Shown: piece after piece, positions 23,674 through 34,339 of the stretch
Position numbering within the stretch: position 1 is the first letter of the stretch
Layout of the letters: every line of letters starts with the position of its first letter
Source: Eucommia ulmoides
Lineage: Eukaryota > Streptophyta > Magnoliopsida > Garryales > Eucommiaceae
Assembly (NCBI GenBank): GCA_016647705.1
Contig: CM028326.1
Location: forward strand, 30,453,401 to 30,517,400
DNA length: 64,000 bases
Reading direction: 5' to 3'
Translations under genes and position numbers: made by a program
Notes under the pieces: generated by a model
Told to the model about the DNA's origin: nothing
Seen by the model: only the letters and a program-made list of their open reading frames with translations
Databases searched by the model: none

Positions 23674-26600
23674 TCAAAGAGCATTTATCATCCTCTTCAT
23701 CTCTGCAGATCGTCTTGGGTCTGGTTCTTCTATTGCTCTCTCAGTCAGTACATGCTTGATTCGGCACATTGATTTCCTCACCTGAACATTATTCATCAAT
23801 ATCAAACCAATAAGTTGACCTTTCTTTCAGAGAAGAAAGCAACCCCACACGGCATTAACAATGGAAAATACGCAGGCATAGGTGCTCTTCATATCAAATG
23901 CAGAATCTCTTTTCACCTGGCATCCAATTAGGCAGATTTTTTAAGGCTTATTTTCAGCAAGAATTCTTGTTTTGTCTTCCAAAGCTTCCAAGATCGCATT
24001 CAGATTTTTTTTTTCAAAATATATATTTCTATCTTTCAACCCATCCCTCCCCTTACAAGTATATATAATTGCAAGATAAAGAGTGAAGAACATCCGGAAA
24101 TTACCAACAATCTAGGTCAGGAAATCGGTATCAATTTTGTTATTGCAGAAAGAGGCTTGGAGTGACCACAATTCACTACAGCACTAGCAAATGGCAAACT
24201 GGAACGATCGTTCGCTTCAACACAAGGTAAAAATGCTATAGTTGGCAATCCAAAAGTTTCAAAAGTTTCACGTGTAAATGAGTAGTGTGTGTGACAATTA
24301 TGTTTTTTTATTAGCGTGACCCAATTCCCTCTCCTCTTGGGTATCTCAGGCAACAAAACAATTTACAAAAAAGGGACTTACAGACATTTATGGATTTAAT
24401 GATAACACGCCATGAAATACCATGAAGAAAATATAAGAACGAGGATGAAAGATACCTTGGGGATACGCTCCGGGTTACGAAATCGCAAGTTCTGAGCATG
24501 AAGCATCTGGCGTTGAGTCAGCAACATGTTCTTTTCCTTCAACAGAACATACCATAGCTTCTGAAGATCATCCCAAGACTTCAGGCGTAGTTCAGAAGCC
24601 TTCCAACCCCGACCTATATCAGATTATTGTAAGCTAAAATCATGTAAAAATATGCTTTTATCTAACAAACAAAATTTATTTAACTGCCCAAGTCCTTGTT
24701 ATTTAAGGCGCGAGGCGCATTGAGGCGCAACGACCCTCGAGGCGGCGAGGCGCAGGCTTCTTTGAAGCGAGGTGCACCTTTTAAATATGTGTTTTTTTAT
24801 TATCATGGACGCGAAAAATATTCAAATTCCACCAAAATAAAATATATATTACTTGTTTATAAAATTTAAAACTCTAATATAATTAAATTTTGTTAAATAA
24901 AACTAAACAATAACAGCAAAAGAAACAAAAATACCCAGAAAACAGAGAACCTAAGTTGCTGAACAAGGGAGTTTTTAAATTGTAGAAGAAGAAGATTGAA
25001 TGAGAAAAGTTAATTAAAATCTAAAATCCTAATAAAATTAAATTTAGTTAAACAATTTTTTTTTTGGTCAAAGTTAAACAAACAAATAAATAAAACAATT
25101 ACAGAAAAAAAAAAAAAAAAAACTTACAGGGAAAGAGAAGTTGAAGTCGTCGCAGGAGAAGTCAAAGAGGAGGCAAAGGCGAAGTTGTCGAAATCGAAGT
25201 AGTCGAAGGAGAAGGAGAAGGATTCGAAGTCGCAGGCGAAATCGAAGTCGTCGCAGGAGAAGTCGAAGAGGAAGTCGTTGCAGGAGAAGTCGAAGTCGAA
25301 TCGTCGAAGGAGAAGTCGACGTCTTCAAAGAGATGCGCCTCTTTGAAGGCGCCTCGCCTCACCACCGAGAGGCAATTTCTCATCGCCTCGCCTCGAGGCG
25401 TGCGCCTTTCACAACAGTGGTCCAAGTAACTTCTGCGTTAATCCAATTACCATGATTGACCAAAAATCTAAAAATAGAAACCCAAATCTTGTAAGCCACG
25501 TGGAAATTTTGCTATAATATTGCTTTTGATGATCGTTTGTATTGTAGTTTTCCGAAACCTCCCTAGCGTCCATTGGATAAAAAACTTCACGTTAAACCAA
25601 GTAAAGCATAAAGAACTCTGGATTACATCAATGCTTGATTTGATCTCATCTTCGATCAATTTCATGACTGCTTTTCAGCATTTTTGAGATCACGTGTTCC
25701 ATTAAGTAGTATTTCGTCACCAAACAGTCAAAAACTGAGAGGTACTTAACTAAAATGTTCAACATCTGTAATCCACTGTCCAAGAATTTAGAGGTAAGAT
25801 GACTATAAATAGACACTTCCACTACATCTCTCGAATCAATAAACGGATATAGAGAGAAGTTCCTTAGATGGCAACCAAAATATAGGATGTCAAACCTATT
25901 AGGATTTTGCCATCCATTATTCAAGGCTTAGTACCCTCCAAATATAGCCCCAAAGAATAATTATCAATTTCATGTTTGAAAGTTGCTCCATTGTGACCTA
26001 GAGATCACGTGTTTCAACTCACAGAAACAAACTCTCTACATGTAGGGCTAAGATTGCGTATATATGACTTTTCCTAGCCCCGCAACGGCGGGAGCCTTCA
26101 TGCACTGGGCTGCACATGCCCTTCTTATCAATTTCAAGTTTAAGATTCAAACCCAAACAAAAAAGATATAAAAATAGCCAAAAGTCAAAAGAAGTTATTA
26201 TAAAATTGTCTACTAGTTTATCATCAATTTCAGAAACCAAAAACAATTCACTGTTGAATTTCTGGATGATTTATTATTTCATTTAGCCTCTACTAGTTTG
26301 CCAACACTTCTAATAACCCAAAACAATTTCCTGTTGAATGACCACATGATTTCTGACGTCATTTTTCACTTTCTTGCTCCTTCCCTTTTTTATTTCGTTT
26401 ACCATAATTTTTGGGGCAGGGGGTGTTGGGGTGAAGAACTTTCAGAAGCAACAGCTCTTTCATATTTTCTTCCACATTTCAACTTAGCAATATCAGTCAT
26501 TTATTTACATTCTCAAATCTCTTCCTTTAGAAAGATTCATTATGAATAAATTAACCATACTACTGGTAGATGTGCGATAATACAGGCAGGGAACAACCAA

Positions 26601-26815
26601 CAAGTCTGTTCAGCAAAGACATGAGCACACAAAATCAATGGAATAACAATCCTACCATAGACAATGGGTTTGTCATCATCAGCACGTCCATCTGCCTCAA
26701 AGAACTACTCAAGTGGATTATATGCCGTCCTTGCTATAGAGGAAGCAGCAGCTGCAGCAGTTTCTGATCTGGCTGCAGCAAAGAGTGCCCTCCCAAAGAA
26801 TCTTGTCGAGAACAT
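23674..26815 (-). CDS. MRPL47: Mitochondrial ribosomal protein L47 (uL29m), three exons, one in-frame stop
   Basis: A protein of the large subunit of the mitochondrial ribosome, made in the cytosol and imported. Exon 1 is 26656-26815 (ATG at 26815), exon 2 is 24456-24613, exon 3 is 23674-23781 with a TGA end. The splice sites fit exactly: donors GTAGG and GTATC, acceptors TATAG and TTCAG. Lengths 160+158+108 keep the frame for 141 codons. Exon 1 gives an alanine-rich presequence ([12 protein letters not shown]). Exon 2 gives [20 protein letters not shown] and [14 protein letters not shown], the hallmark of the L29/L47 family. Exon 3 ends MKRMINAL. Oddity: codon 37 (26705-26707) is TAG where Glu is expected (GAG), just before the conserved domain. 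Either the allele is null, or it is a pseudogene or a base-call error. Exons 2 and 3 look fully preserved. Confidence 0.85.
24709..25411. mobile_element. GGCGC-type inverted-repeat element in MRPL47 intron 1
   Basis: The left end AAGGCGCGAGGCGCATTGAG and the right end ...CGCCTCGAGGCGTGCGCCTT (about 25387-25410) are inverse-related G/C-rich arms full of GAGGCG words, in sharp contrast to the AT-rich intron. The interior has an AT-rich half and a GAAGTCG repeat tract. Looks like a non-autonomous DNA transposon; I could not find a clear target duplication. It lies between MRPL47 exons 1 and 2. Confidence 0.5.
25141..25325. repeat. GAAGTCG/GGAGAA low-complexity repeat
   Basis: Degenerate multiples of three built from GAAGTCG, GAAG and GGAGAA. 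It gives long Arg/Ser frames on one strand and Leu/Arg frames on the other; these are composition artefacts. Confidence 0.8.
25979..26126 (+). mobile_element. tRNA-derived SINE, near full length
   Basis: Shows the layout of a common plant SINE: AAGTTGCTCCATTGTGACCT (tRNA-related head), a B-box-like GTTTCAACTC, then GTAGGGCTAAGATTGCGTAT, CCCCGCAACGGCGGGAGCC and TGCACTGGGCTGC. It lies in MRPL47 intron 1, in the opposite orientation to the gene. Several CpG positions are decayed, so it is old. Confidence 0.72.
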
Positions 26816-26819
26816 GATG

Positions 26820-27716
26820 GTGAACTGACAAGCTGTATCAAAATATTAGTGAGAGAATAAGTTGAGAAAAGCAGGAAAGGGAACTGTGATCGAAGATCTT
26901 AGCAAATGATACGATACAGCACTTATGCCTAGCAGCATAAATTGCTGATATACATATCAGAGCTTCAAATTCTTCTAATCTTCACTCCCTTTTGATAGAA
27001 AAAATAAATCTCAAATTCTAGCACCAAGACATCCGTCAGAAGGACTAAAACCAGGTTCTCTGCCTGATAAACATAGATTGAAAACAGGAGGCGCAACCAA
27101 ACTCATGGAGATAATACATACAAATAGAAGAGAAACATATTAGTGCACTACATTGATAAGTGCTTTGACATTTCAATTATATTCAAAAAACCAAAAATAA
27201 TTGAATCGAAACAGCCTCTCCGCAGAAACGTAAGGTGCGTATATCTGACCCTCCTCCCAGACACCGTAATGGAGGGGCCTTCGTGCATTAGACCGTCCTT
27301 TTTAAATCAAAAAGTTCGAATCCAACATCTATTATTTTGACAATCAATTTTTCGTATACCGGGAGCTAGGCCATGCGAGAAAGTTCAAGCCTCTGAAGAC
27401 AATAACATGTGCACTTAGCCGTGATCATCACCCAACAAGGTCTAGCTCTCAGTACAAAAAAAATAAAAAATTGCACAAAGTGGCTACCCTCAAACTTGAA
27501 CTGGACAAAATCTTAGTTGCAGGATCCGCCATAGATGGGCAGCGATACGGGGTTGGAACGGATCGGCGAATCAGGGGAAGATTCGCCACCGATTCACGTT
27601 CCGACGAAGAAAGATTCGTCTTCGTGTCGCATAGTACTATCCATCAAAGTTAAAAACCCTTCCATCACCAGAAAAATCGAGAGTGATAAAAAGGAGACAG
27701 AAAACTGGGAAACATA
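26820..27716 (-). other. Likely 5' UTR intron of MRPL47
   Basis: Between the start-codon exon and the presumed leader exon. On the minus strand, GATACAG sits just before TTGTCAGTTCACCATC-ATG, which suits an acceptor, and CAG|GTATGTTTCC near 27716 suits the donor. It contains the SINE piece listed separately. Inferred from splice-like signals alone. Confidence 0.4.
27206..27303 (+). mobile_element. SINE, 3' part
   Basis: CGAAACAGCCTCTCCGCAGAAACGTAAGGTGCGTATATCTG-type sequence, CCCAGACACCG...GGAGGGGCC and CGTGCATTAGACCG match the second half of the SINE at 25979. The tRNA-related head is missing (5' truncation, usual for this class). Confidence 0.68.
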
Positions 27717-27960
27717 CCTGTTCGGTGTTTTCGTCTTCGTCACTCACTCGGTTCCAAGGGGAAAGGCTGGAGGTGCGACAACGTTTCACCTTGAGCCGCC
27801 GCCGTCTGATCGCATCTTTAGGGTTATCTGTTCGTTTGAGTTCAGACCGTCGAGCCATCGCCGCCGTCGTCCGATTCTATTGGCGTTACGTCGTTTCAGA
27901 CCTGAGTTCAGACTCAGGGCCCCAATCCCTTTTCAAATCAAATTTACATTTTTGTCCTCG
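27717..27960 (-). promoter_or_regulatory. Presumed leader exon and promoter of MRPL47
   Basis: A balanced, CpG-containing stretch in AT-rich DNA. A minus-strand reading ends CGAACAG|GTATGTTTCC, a good donor. It holds a short upstream ATG (27858), whose peptide MARRSELKRTDNPKDAIRRR has no family match I know, so I take it as an upstream ORF or chance. The lack of another gene on this side makes MRPL47 the natural owner. Confidence 0.4.
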
Positions 27961-28380
27961 AACTTGTAAGCTTCTATTTTAAGGTCGCAGCAATTTGGAC
28001 CTTAAAACTTTTAGCAAAATGTTTTTACTAATTTCATTTATTTGAATGAAAACAATGGCATGTGTAAGTCCCGACTGCGTGACATATTTACTTAGTTTGT
28101 ACTTATTGTATTTCATATTTTTTTTAAAAATAAAACTACTTGTCAATCTAATGAATTTCGAAAATACTCGAGTAAAAATCAAAACACTTTGAATTCAATT
28201 GATTTTATTAAAATTGCTTTTGAAAACTGAACATGATATACTTTTGAAAATTATTTCTAATTTGATTAATTGAGCCTGAAAATTTATTTTTATAAAATTT
28301 TAATTTTGACTCCCATTTTTTATTTATTTATTTTTTTTTTTTTTACTTTTTAAACCTGAGTCCAATTCCAGTTTTTTAAC

Positions 28381-29085
28381 AATTAATTTTATAATAAAAG
28401 ATATTAATTAAAAATTGGGACCACAATTGGCCCTTCAAATATCGATTGAATTTGTTTAAAATTGTAGTTAAGCCCATAAACTTTTCAATTTAAAAAATTA
28501 TTTTAATTGGACAACTTGGGGGCTTGATGGAGATAATAAAACTTTCGTTGAACTTAATTGAACTGCTCAAAGCTTCAAAGGCTAATTTTAAATAACAGGG
28601 ACCAAAATTAACATTTAAAATTTTTATTTTAGTCAAAAAACTTCTTGAATTGAAAATAATTTTCAATCGACTTTCAAAAAGGCCCAATTATGATTCAAAA
28701 TCCTTAATTGAATAACTTTTGAATTAACTAAAAATTGAGACTTTTTGAACCTCAATTGGAAATCTGATTCAAGTTTTTCAAGAATTAATTTTATTCTAAA
28801 AGATATTAATTTGAAAATTGGACCTCAATTGGCCCTTCAAATATCTATTGAATTTGTTTAAAATTGCAGTTAAGCCCATAAACTTTTTAATTTAAAAATT
28901 TATTTTAATTGGACAACATAGCGGCCTGATGGAGATAATAAAATTTTCGTTGAACTTGTTGTGAACTTAATTGAATTGCTCAAAGGCTAATTTTGAATAT
29001 CAGGGACCAAAATTAACATTTAAAATTTTTATTTTAGTCCAAAAACTTCTTGAATTGAATTTTTTTTTTTTTCAATCGACTTTTG
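28381..29085. repeat. Two about 300-bp direct repeats, 402 bp apart
   Basis: AATTAATTTTAT...AAAAGATATTAATT opens copies at 28381 and 28783. Both run through GGCCCTTCAAATAT, AGTTAAGCCCATAAACTTTT and CAGGGACCAAAATTAACATT to about 28680 and 29085. Identity is high but there are indels. Probably part of a decayed LTR-type element; noncoding. Confidence 0.8.
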
Positions 29086-29339
29086 AATAACTTTTGAATT
29101 AACTGAACTTTTGAAATTTTAATTTAAAACCTTGGGATTTAAATTTTTTATTTTTATTTTTTAATTTAGCCCTTAAAGTTTTCAATTGCAAATTTTTAAC
29201 TCAAATTATTTCTTAAAACCTTCGAATCAGGACCTCCTCTTTAAAGTCAAATATTTTTTAAATTCATGAAAAAACAACTTGGCAATTTTATTTTATTAAC
29301 AAATTGCCATGCACCAATGGGACAAAAATATGGTGTCTA

Positions 29340-29884
29340 CAAATATATCATGATAAAAACTTATTCATTATAACACAGGACTAGAGGCACCAGGCCTAAG
29401 TTATGGTGCCACCAAATGTTAAAAGGAATTAATACTAATTTAACAAAGGACCGGTAACGTTGGGCCTAGGTTATGGTGCCACTAGGTAAAAGTATAACTA
29501 TCAACCCTTAATTCGTAATGTTGGTAAAAAACTTGTAACTTCTATTAAATAAAAATATAAAGTTTTAATGAATACTCTTCTAACATGGGATTAGTGGCAC
29601 CGAGCCTAAGTTATGATGTCCCCAGGTTTAAGACATTCGATTCCACCAAGGATAAAGAACTCATTACTCGATGGGCCACCATGTACATGAACCAATAACA
29701 AATCTCAAACAATGACCTACTTGAACACAAAGATGTGGATCACTTACCATATAACCTTCTTTATTGATCATCGACTCTTTAGCCGAGGAATTCGCCTTCT
29801 CGTTTGACCCAGATTTATTGTCACGGGTCCGCTTATTTCGAACCTCAAAGTCATTGCTCTTGTTTCAGTAAGGCATTTACCTAA
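29340..29884. repeat. Three degenerate GGCACC...TTATGGTGCCAC units
   Basis: GGACTAGAGGCACCAGGCCT, GGACCGGTAACGTTGGGCCT and GGATTAGTGGCACCGAGCCT, each followed by AAGTTATG(G)TGCC-like sequence, lie near 29377, 29445 and 29588. Noncoding; probably repeat-derived. Confidence 0.4.
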
Positions 29885-29922
29885 TTATTGGTGTCGAAAA
29901 TTGGTACTCACCAACAGTATGG

Positions 29923-31205
29923 TGTTGTGATATTTTTATGCGCTTTGAATTACTCGCAAGTGCATGATGTCAAGTTTTAATAGTATAGGAAGTGAGGGTT
30001 TGTTGTATCCACAAGAATTGGTTTAAATTGTCGTTAAGTACCGCGAATATCGTAACCCAACTTTTTTTTAGGCAATCAAATCATTGAAAGGTGTTCGAGA
30101 TATGAAAACTAATTAAACTAAAATACTAGGAATAAATTCTATGGAAATGGATTATTTAGGGAGTAACTTCGTTCACTTATATGTGCTTGATTTAGTCTAG
30201 TTTACACTAACGATCATCAATCTATCCGACAATCTAGGTTTCTAAAACTCACTCACTATTTCTCTCGAGTGTAAAGTGAGTGAATATGCAACTGTGTCAA
30301 CATCGATATCCCTATCTAGCGTTTAAACGATTACATGTGTCTTACCCCAACCTCACGGCTTGCATACATTCTAATAATATCCCAAAACATTAGAACTTGC
30401 GTCGTGTTTTAACCCTAGTCTGAATCTGGGGTTACCTCTCCCGAGTGTCAAATCTCGTATTCTTAAATTAACCACAATATCATAACAAGCGTATTATAAA
30501 AGTAATAAAACGGTAAACACAATCGAATAGGGATGAACAACCGTTAACGAAACAAAGATTTATTCAAACATAATATTCGTGAACTACATCAATCCCTAGA
30601 TAATAAACGTTTAGTTACATATAGCCATAACCAAATAGTCAACTACAGATAAGATATACATCATCAAACAACCAACAAAAGTTTAGAATGAAAGAGAGAA
30701 ACAAGAGAGGATAGCCGAATCTAAAGAGTGGATGATTCCACGTCCGCTAAGTCAGCTTCAAACGCATTTTCTCTTTTCCAATGAAGATCTCATTTTTCTT
30801 GGTCTGATTTTAGAGCTCCAAAAATGTTCTAGGTAATAGAGGAATGAAGGGATATAAATAGAATAGCAAAATATCTTTAAAATATCTATAAAAAAAAAAA
30901 AAAAAAATGAGTTGCCAGCTGGTGTATCGGCACTGCAGCGAGCAGAAACTCGCTGCAGCAAGAAAGGGGTACACAATAGCCACTGGTTGTTGCTCGCTGC
31001 AGCAAGCAACATACAGGAATATATTTTTGCTCTTTTTTTCACTCGTTTCTTCACCGACGTCCTACCGACTAGCTTGATTTTCAACCATTTTTGCCCATAA
31101 CACTTTATCTGAAATAAAACGAATAAAAATAAAAGAAAACACTAATAGAACACTTGAAAACTATCAAATTCAAATTGAAAATATATAGATAAAATCAATC
31201 TATCA
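29923..31205 (-). mobile_element. Athila-like solo LTR with TATGG target duplication
   Basis: 1283 bp, with plus-strand edges TGTTGTGATATT and CAATCTATCA (TG...CA), flanked by TATGG at 29918-29922 and 31206-31210. On the minus strand it opens TGATAGATTG and near its end has TTGTGGATAC...GCACTTGCGAGTA, the same layout as the LTRs at 39969-46650 (CCTGTGGATAC...ACACTTGCGAGTA). It carries a G/C-rich dyad upstream of an A/T-rich TATA-like region. There is no internal region, so it is a solo LTR formed by LTR recombination. Confidence 0.8.
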
Positions 31206-31586
31206 TATGGTCTGACAAGAGGGGACAATGATTTTCCTTGCCGAGGTGAAGGTGGAGATGTCCCGAGATCAATCCATCTGGTTCGAGCTGAGCTCTAGGC
31301 AGGTGCCTGCATAAATACCCACCGGGGCTGGGCCAGGTGAAGTCCCTCTGGCATAAAAGTAAGAGCTCAAAGGAGAATGACTGATATGCTTCAAATTAGA
31401 GATTGAGCATTACCTTAGTCTCCTTTGGGCATTGAAATACTCCGGCATTTATAAAAATAAAGAGTGCACAGTGATGGGCTTGGGCCTGTTGGCCTATTAG
31501 GAGAGCCCATTTGCCTTAGAGAAGATATATCTGGTAAACTGAGCTCGGCCATCCTCTGGTTGGTGAGCACAACTTGGCATATTCTA

Positions 31587-31810
31587 GTCATGAGGTTTGA
31601 GCTCAGCTCGGCACACTTCTGGTCATGGGGCCTGAGCTTAGCTCAACACATTTCTAGTTATGAGGTCTAAGCCCAGCTCAGCACACTCTAGTTATAGAGT
31701 CTGAACTCAGCCAGGTGTTGAGGCCTGAGCTCAGCCCGGTCTCAAGGAATGAGCTCAACTAAGGCCGAAGGTTTGAGCTCAACCACGTCTTGAGGTCTGA
31801 GCTCCGTCAT
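31587..31810. repeat. About 35-bp degenerate tandem repeats
   Basis: GTCATGAGGTTTGAGCTCAG recurs in changed form at 31587, 31622, 31657 and 31691, and then more loosely to about 31810 (GAGCTCAGC(T/C)CGG core). Same position class and similar GAGCTCAG/CTCAGTT vocabulary as the 75-bp array of Tat-1. Confidence 0.75.
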
Positions 31811-31860
31811 CCCTAGTCAGTCGTCCTTTTATCGGTCATTTAATTAAACTTGGTCAAAAT

Positions 31861-32919
31861 TCCAGTTCGCGAGTCGACGTATAATTTAGGGGTAGCCCTA
31901 CTTAGAGTGTTCTGTTGTCAAAAGGTTGGTTCTGCAGAAGAAGGCTATGCTCCGCACTTCTGTTCGGTGATTTCATTGTCGATTAGGGGCATCGCCGATC
32001 CAGGATGATGCCGGATAAGGCCTTAGGTGGCGTTGCCGACCAGAATTTTGTGACCTCCGTCCCTCGAACCACGAGAGTGTAGATCAATTGCCGCTACCCC
32101 GTGATCTTCCCCCCGAAACCTTATTTTTTCAGAATTGGAGGAGATCTAAAGAATGTAGATATTTTGGGGGTGGTTTGCGTAATATCGTTGAAAATGAAAC
32201 ATGTGGCACGTGAGCCATATGAGCTTCAATACGCTTCTTGTGGAAACACTCAACTTTAACACTAATTTTGAATTGTAGATAGAGACCTATGACCGCCAGC
32301 TAGGAAATTGAGCTCTCCCTTACTCAGCATCTTCGTTGAGGTCCACAATTGCTTATCACCAACCAAAACTCCTTGTGTCGCCGCCGACCAGAGCTATCAA
32401 AGATGGTTTGTTCGGCATTTTTTTGGAGAGAACCGTAGCCATTGCCGTAGCCTTGCTCGATGCTATTTCAGAGTGGGCTTCAATCGTTCGATGTCAGCAA
32501 AAGATGGCACGATAACCCGGTGTGTGCTGTTTTTGTTAATGCCATCCAAAGATCTAAGGCCACTTCTCGGTTTAGCTTCGTTTTAGGAAACAGCGATACC
32601 GTTGGCCAAAGTTGGCGAGGCCAGCGCCCTTCGCAGTGCTTCCGTTCTATAATTTAGTGTTGCAGCCAAGGCTCCGACAGCTAGAAGAAAGTAGGTTGTT
32701 TTGGTGAAGCCGTCTAGACATCTATGTTTCCCACTCACCGAAAGAGACCCATAGCGAAGAAATCGACCCAAATCTCATGCTCGGTGGCCTGGGATACTGC
32801 CGATGGTGTTGTCATAAAAAGATTGGGATTTTTAGCTGGAGAATTGGGCTCGTCGGCCTAGGGATCGAGCCCGTTTGCCAAAAATCATGTCCGATGGCCA
32901 AGAACCGAATTAGCCGGCC
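31861..32919. other. Unrecognised stretch between repeats and Tat-3
   Basis: Mixed composition with some G/C-rich parts. Frames at 32308-32586 and 32460-32657 show no family I know. CATGTTGGC-like and CCGATGGC-like words recur at 32770-32900. It may be repeat DNA that replaced the 5' part of Tat-3. I cannot name it. Confidence 0.4.
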
Positions 32920-34339
32920 AAAAATAGAACATGCATGCCAACGCGTTGGCTAACCTAGTTTCCGTGGTGTAATACACCCTCAAGTAGACTGTGCTCGTTG
33001 AGTACCTAGCCAAGTCGAGCACGATTGCATCAGATAAGGTTTCCATTATATGCGCCCTCAGTTCCGACCCATCTTGGATGGATCCGATCATAAATTACCT
33101 AGAAGATAAGATATTGTCGGAAGACCAAGCTGAGTCCAGGAGGATGCGTTTCCGAGCTGCAGGGTATATCCTCCTTGATGGGGTATTGTATCGTAAATCT
33201 TTCTCGAGTTCTTACTCCAAGTGTCTCTGACGTGAAGAATCCAACTACATCATGCGAGAAGTCCATGAAGAAATTTGTGACAACCACTCAAGGGGCAGAT
33301 TTCTAGCTCGGAAGTTGCTCCAATACGAATGCTATTGGCCGAGAATGCAAAAAGATGCTGGTAAATTCGTGAAGAAGTGCTACAAGTGCCAGAGATTTGT
33401 CGCCCACCCTCACATACCACCAACTGATCTAGTGCCCATAACTAGCCCTTGGCTATTTGCTCAGCGGGGCATCGACCTCCTCAGCTCGTTCTCTTAGGGC
33501 ATCGGCCAGAGAAAGTTCCTAGCCATAACAATTGACTACTTCACGAAATGGGTGGAAATCGAGCCCCTAGCCAAGATCACCAAAGAGAAAATCAGGGACT
33601 TCATGTGGAAAAGCTTGATCTGTCGATTGGGCATCCCCAAGGTAATCGTCTCAGATAATGGAAAGCAGTTCGACAACGATCTGATTGTCGACCTCTGCTC
33701 GAACTTGGGGATCAACACACACTTCTCCTCCCCGGGCTACCCTCAGGCTAATGGCCAGGTCGAGGTCACCAACAGGACAATTTTACAAAATTTGAAGAAA
33801 ATGATGGACAAGTCAAACGGCCTATGGGTGGAAGACCTCTACCCCGTTCTCTAGGTTTATTACACAATGGTCAGAACCCCAACTAGGGAAATACCCTTCA
33901 CAATGACCTTTGGGTCTAAGGCCGTTATCCCAGTTGAGATCGACATGCCGTCACCACGGACAACAACCTCATTCGACTAAGCTGAAAACGAAGTAGCTTT
34001 AGCTTTGAGCCTAGATCTCCTAAAAGAAATAAGGAAAAGAGTTCGGGTGTACCAGGATGCATACCTGCAAAAAGAAACCCGATATTAAAATCGAAAGGTC
34101 AGACCTCGCTCATTGACGTCGGAGATCTCGTTCTCAGGAAGGTCACTCTGGCCTCCAAGGACCAAAATGCCTGCAAGCTCACTCTACTTAGAAAAGACCT
34201 TACAGGGTAATGCGTGTAGCTCGAACCGATATGTATGACCTGGAAACAGAAGAAGGAGTACCCCTAAGATACCACTGGAACGCCGAACACTGAAATACTA
34301 CTACCCTAAAGAGGAAGTGCTGATCCCGAGGTTTTGATG
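32920..34339 (+). pseudogene. Tat-3 RNase H end and integrase, fossil
   Basis: HANALANLVSVV is the usual RNase H tail. The linker 32991-33230 is followed by the integrase finger (HEEICDNHSRGR...CYKCQRF, about 33255-33395), the core motifs IDYFTKWVEIE and VSDNGKQFDN, and the PGYPQANGQVEVTNR block in 33552-33854. The C-terminal part, with VGDLVLRKVTLASKDQNACK, lies near 34110-34170. The RNase H-integrase order fits Ty3/Gypsy. It carries several breaks. Confidence 0.88.

Larger units (their letters stand above)
29885..31860 (-). mobile_element. Tat-type LTR fragment holding a nested solo LTR and a 35-bp array
   Basis: The edge TATTGGTGTCGAAAATTGGT, continued as ACTCACCAACAGTATGG and, after the nested LTR, TCTGACAAGAGG, lines up with the start of the Tat-2 LTR (TGTTGATGTCAAATTTTGGT...). 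The orientation is set by that likeness. The right limit is unclear; the sequence passes into the tandem repeats at 31587-31810. It is a broken remnant. Confidence 0.45.

Noticed and set aside
25074-25455. Arg/Ser-rich and Leu/Arg-rich frames (SR-protein look)
   Set aside because: Both come from the GAAGTCG low-complexity tract on opposite strands.
27637-27858. 73-residue minus-strand ORF MARRSELKRTDN
   Set aside because: Better explained as the leader exon of MRPL47 with an upstream ATG; the frame runs across a good donor site.
32308-32657. Overlapping frames of 92 and 65 residues
   Set aside because: No recognisable domain, and two frames compete in the same DNA; left as an unrecognised stretch.
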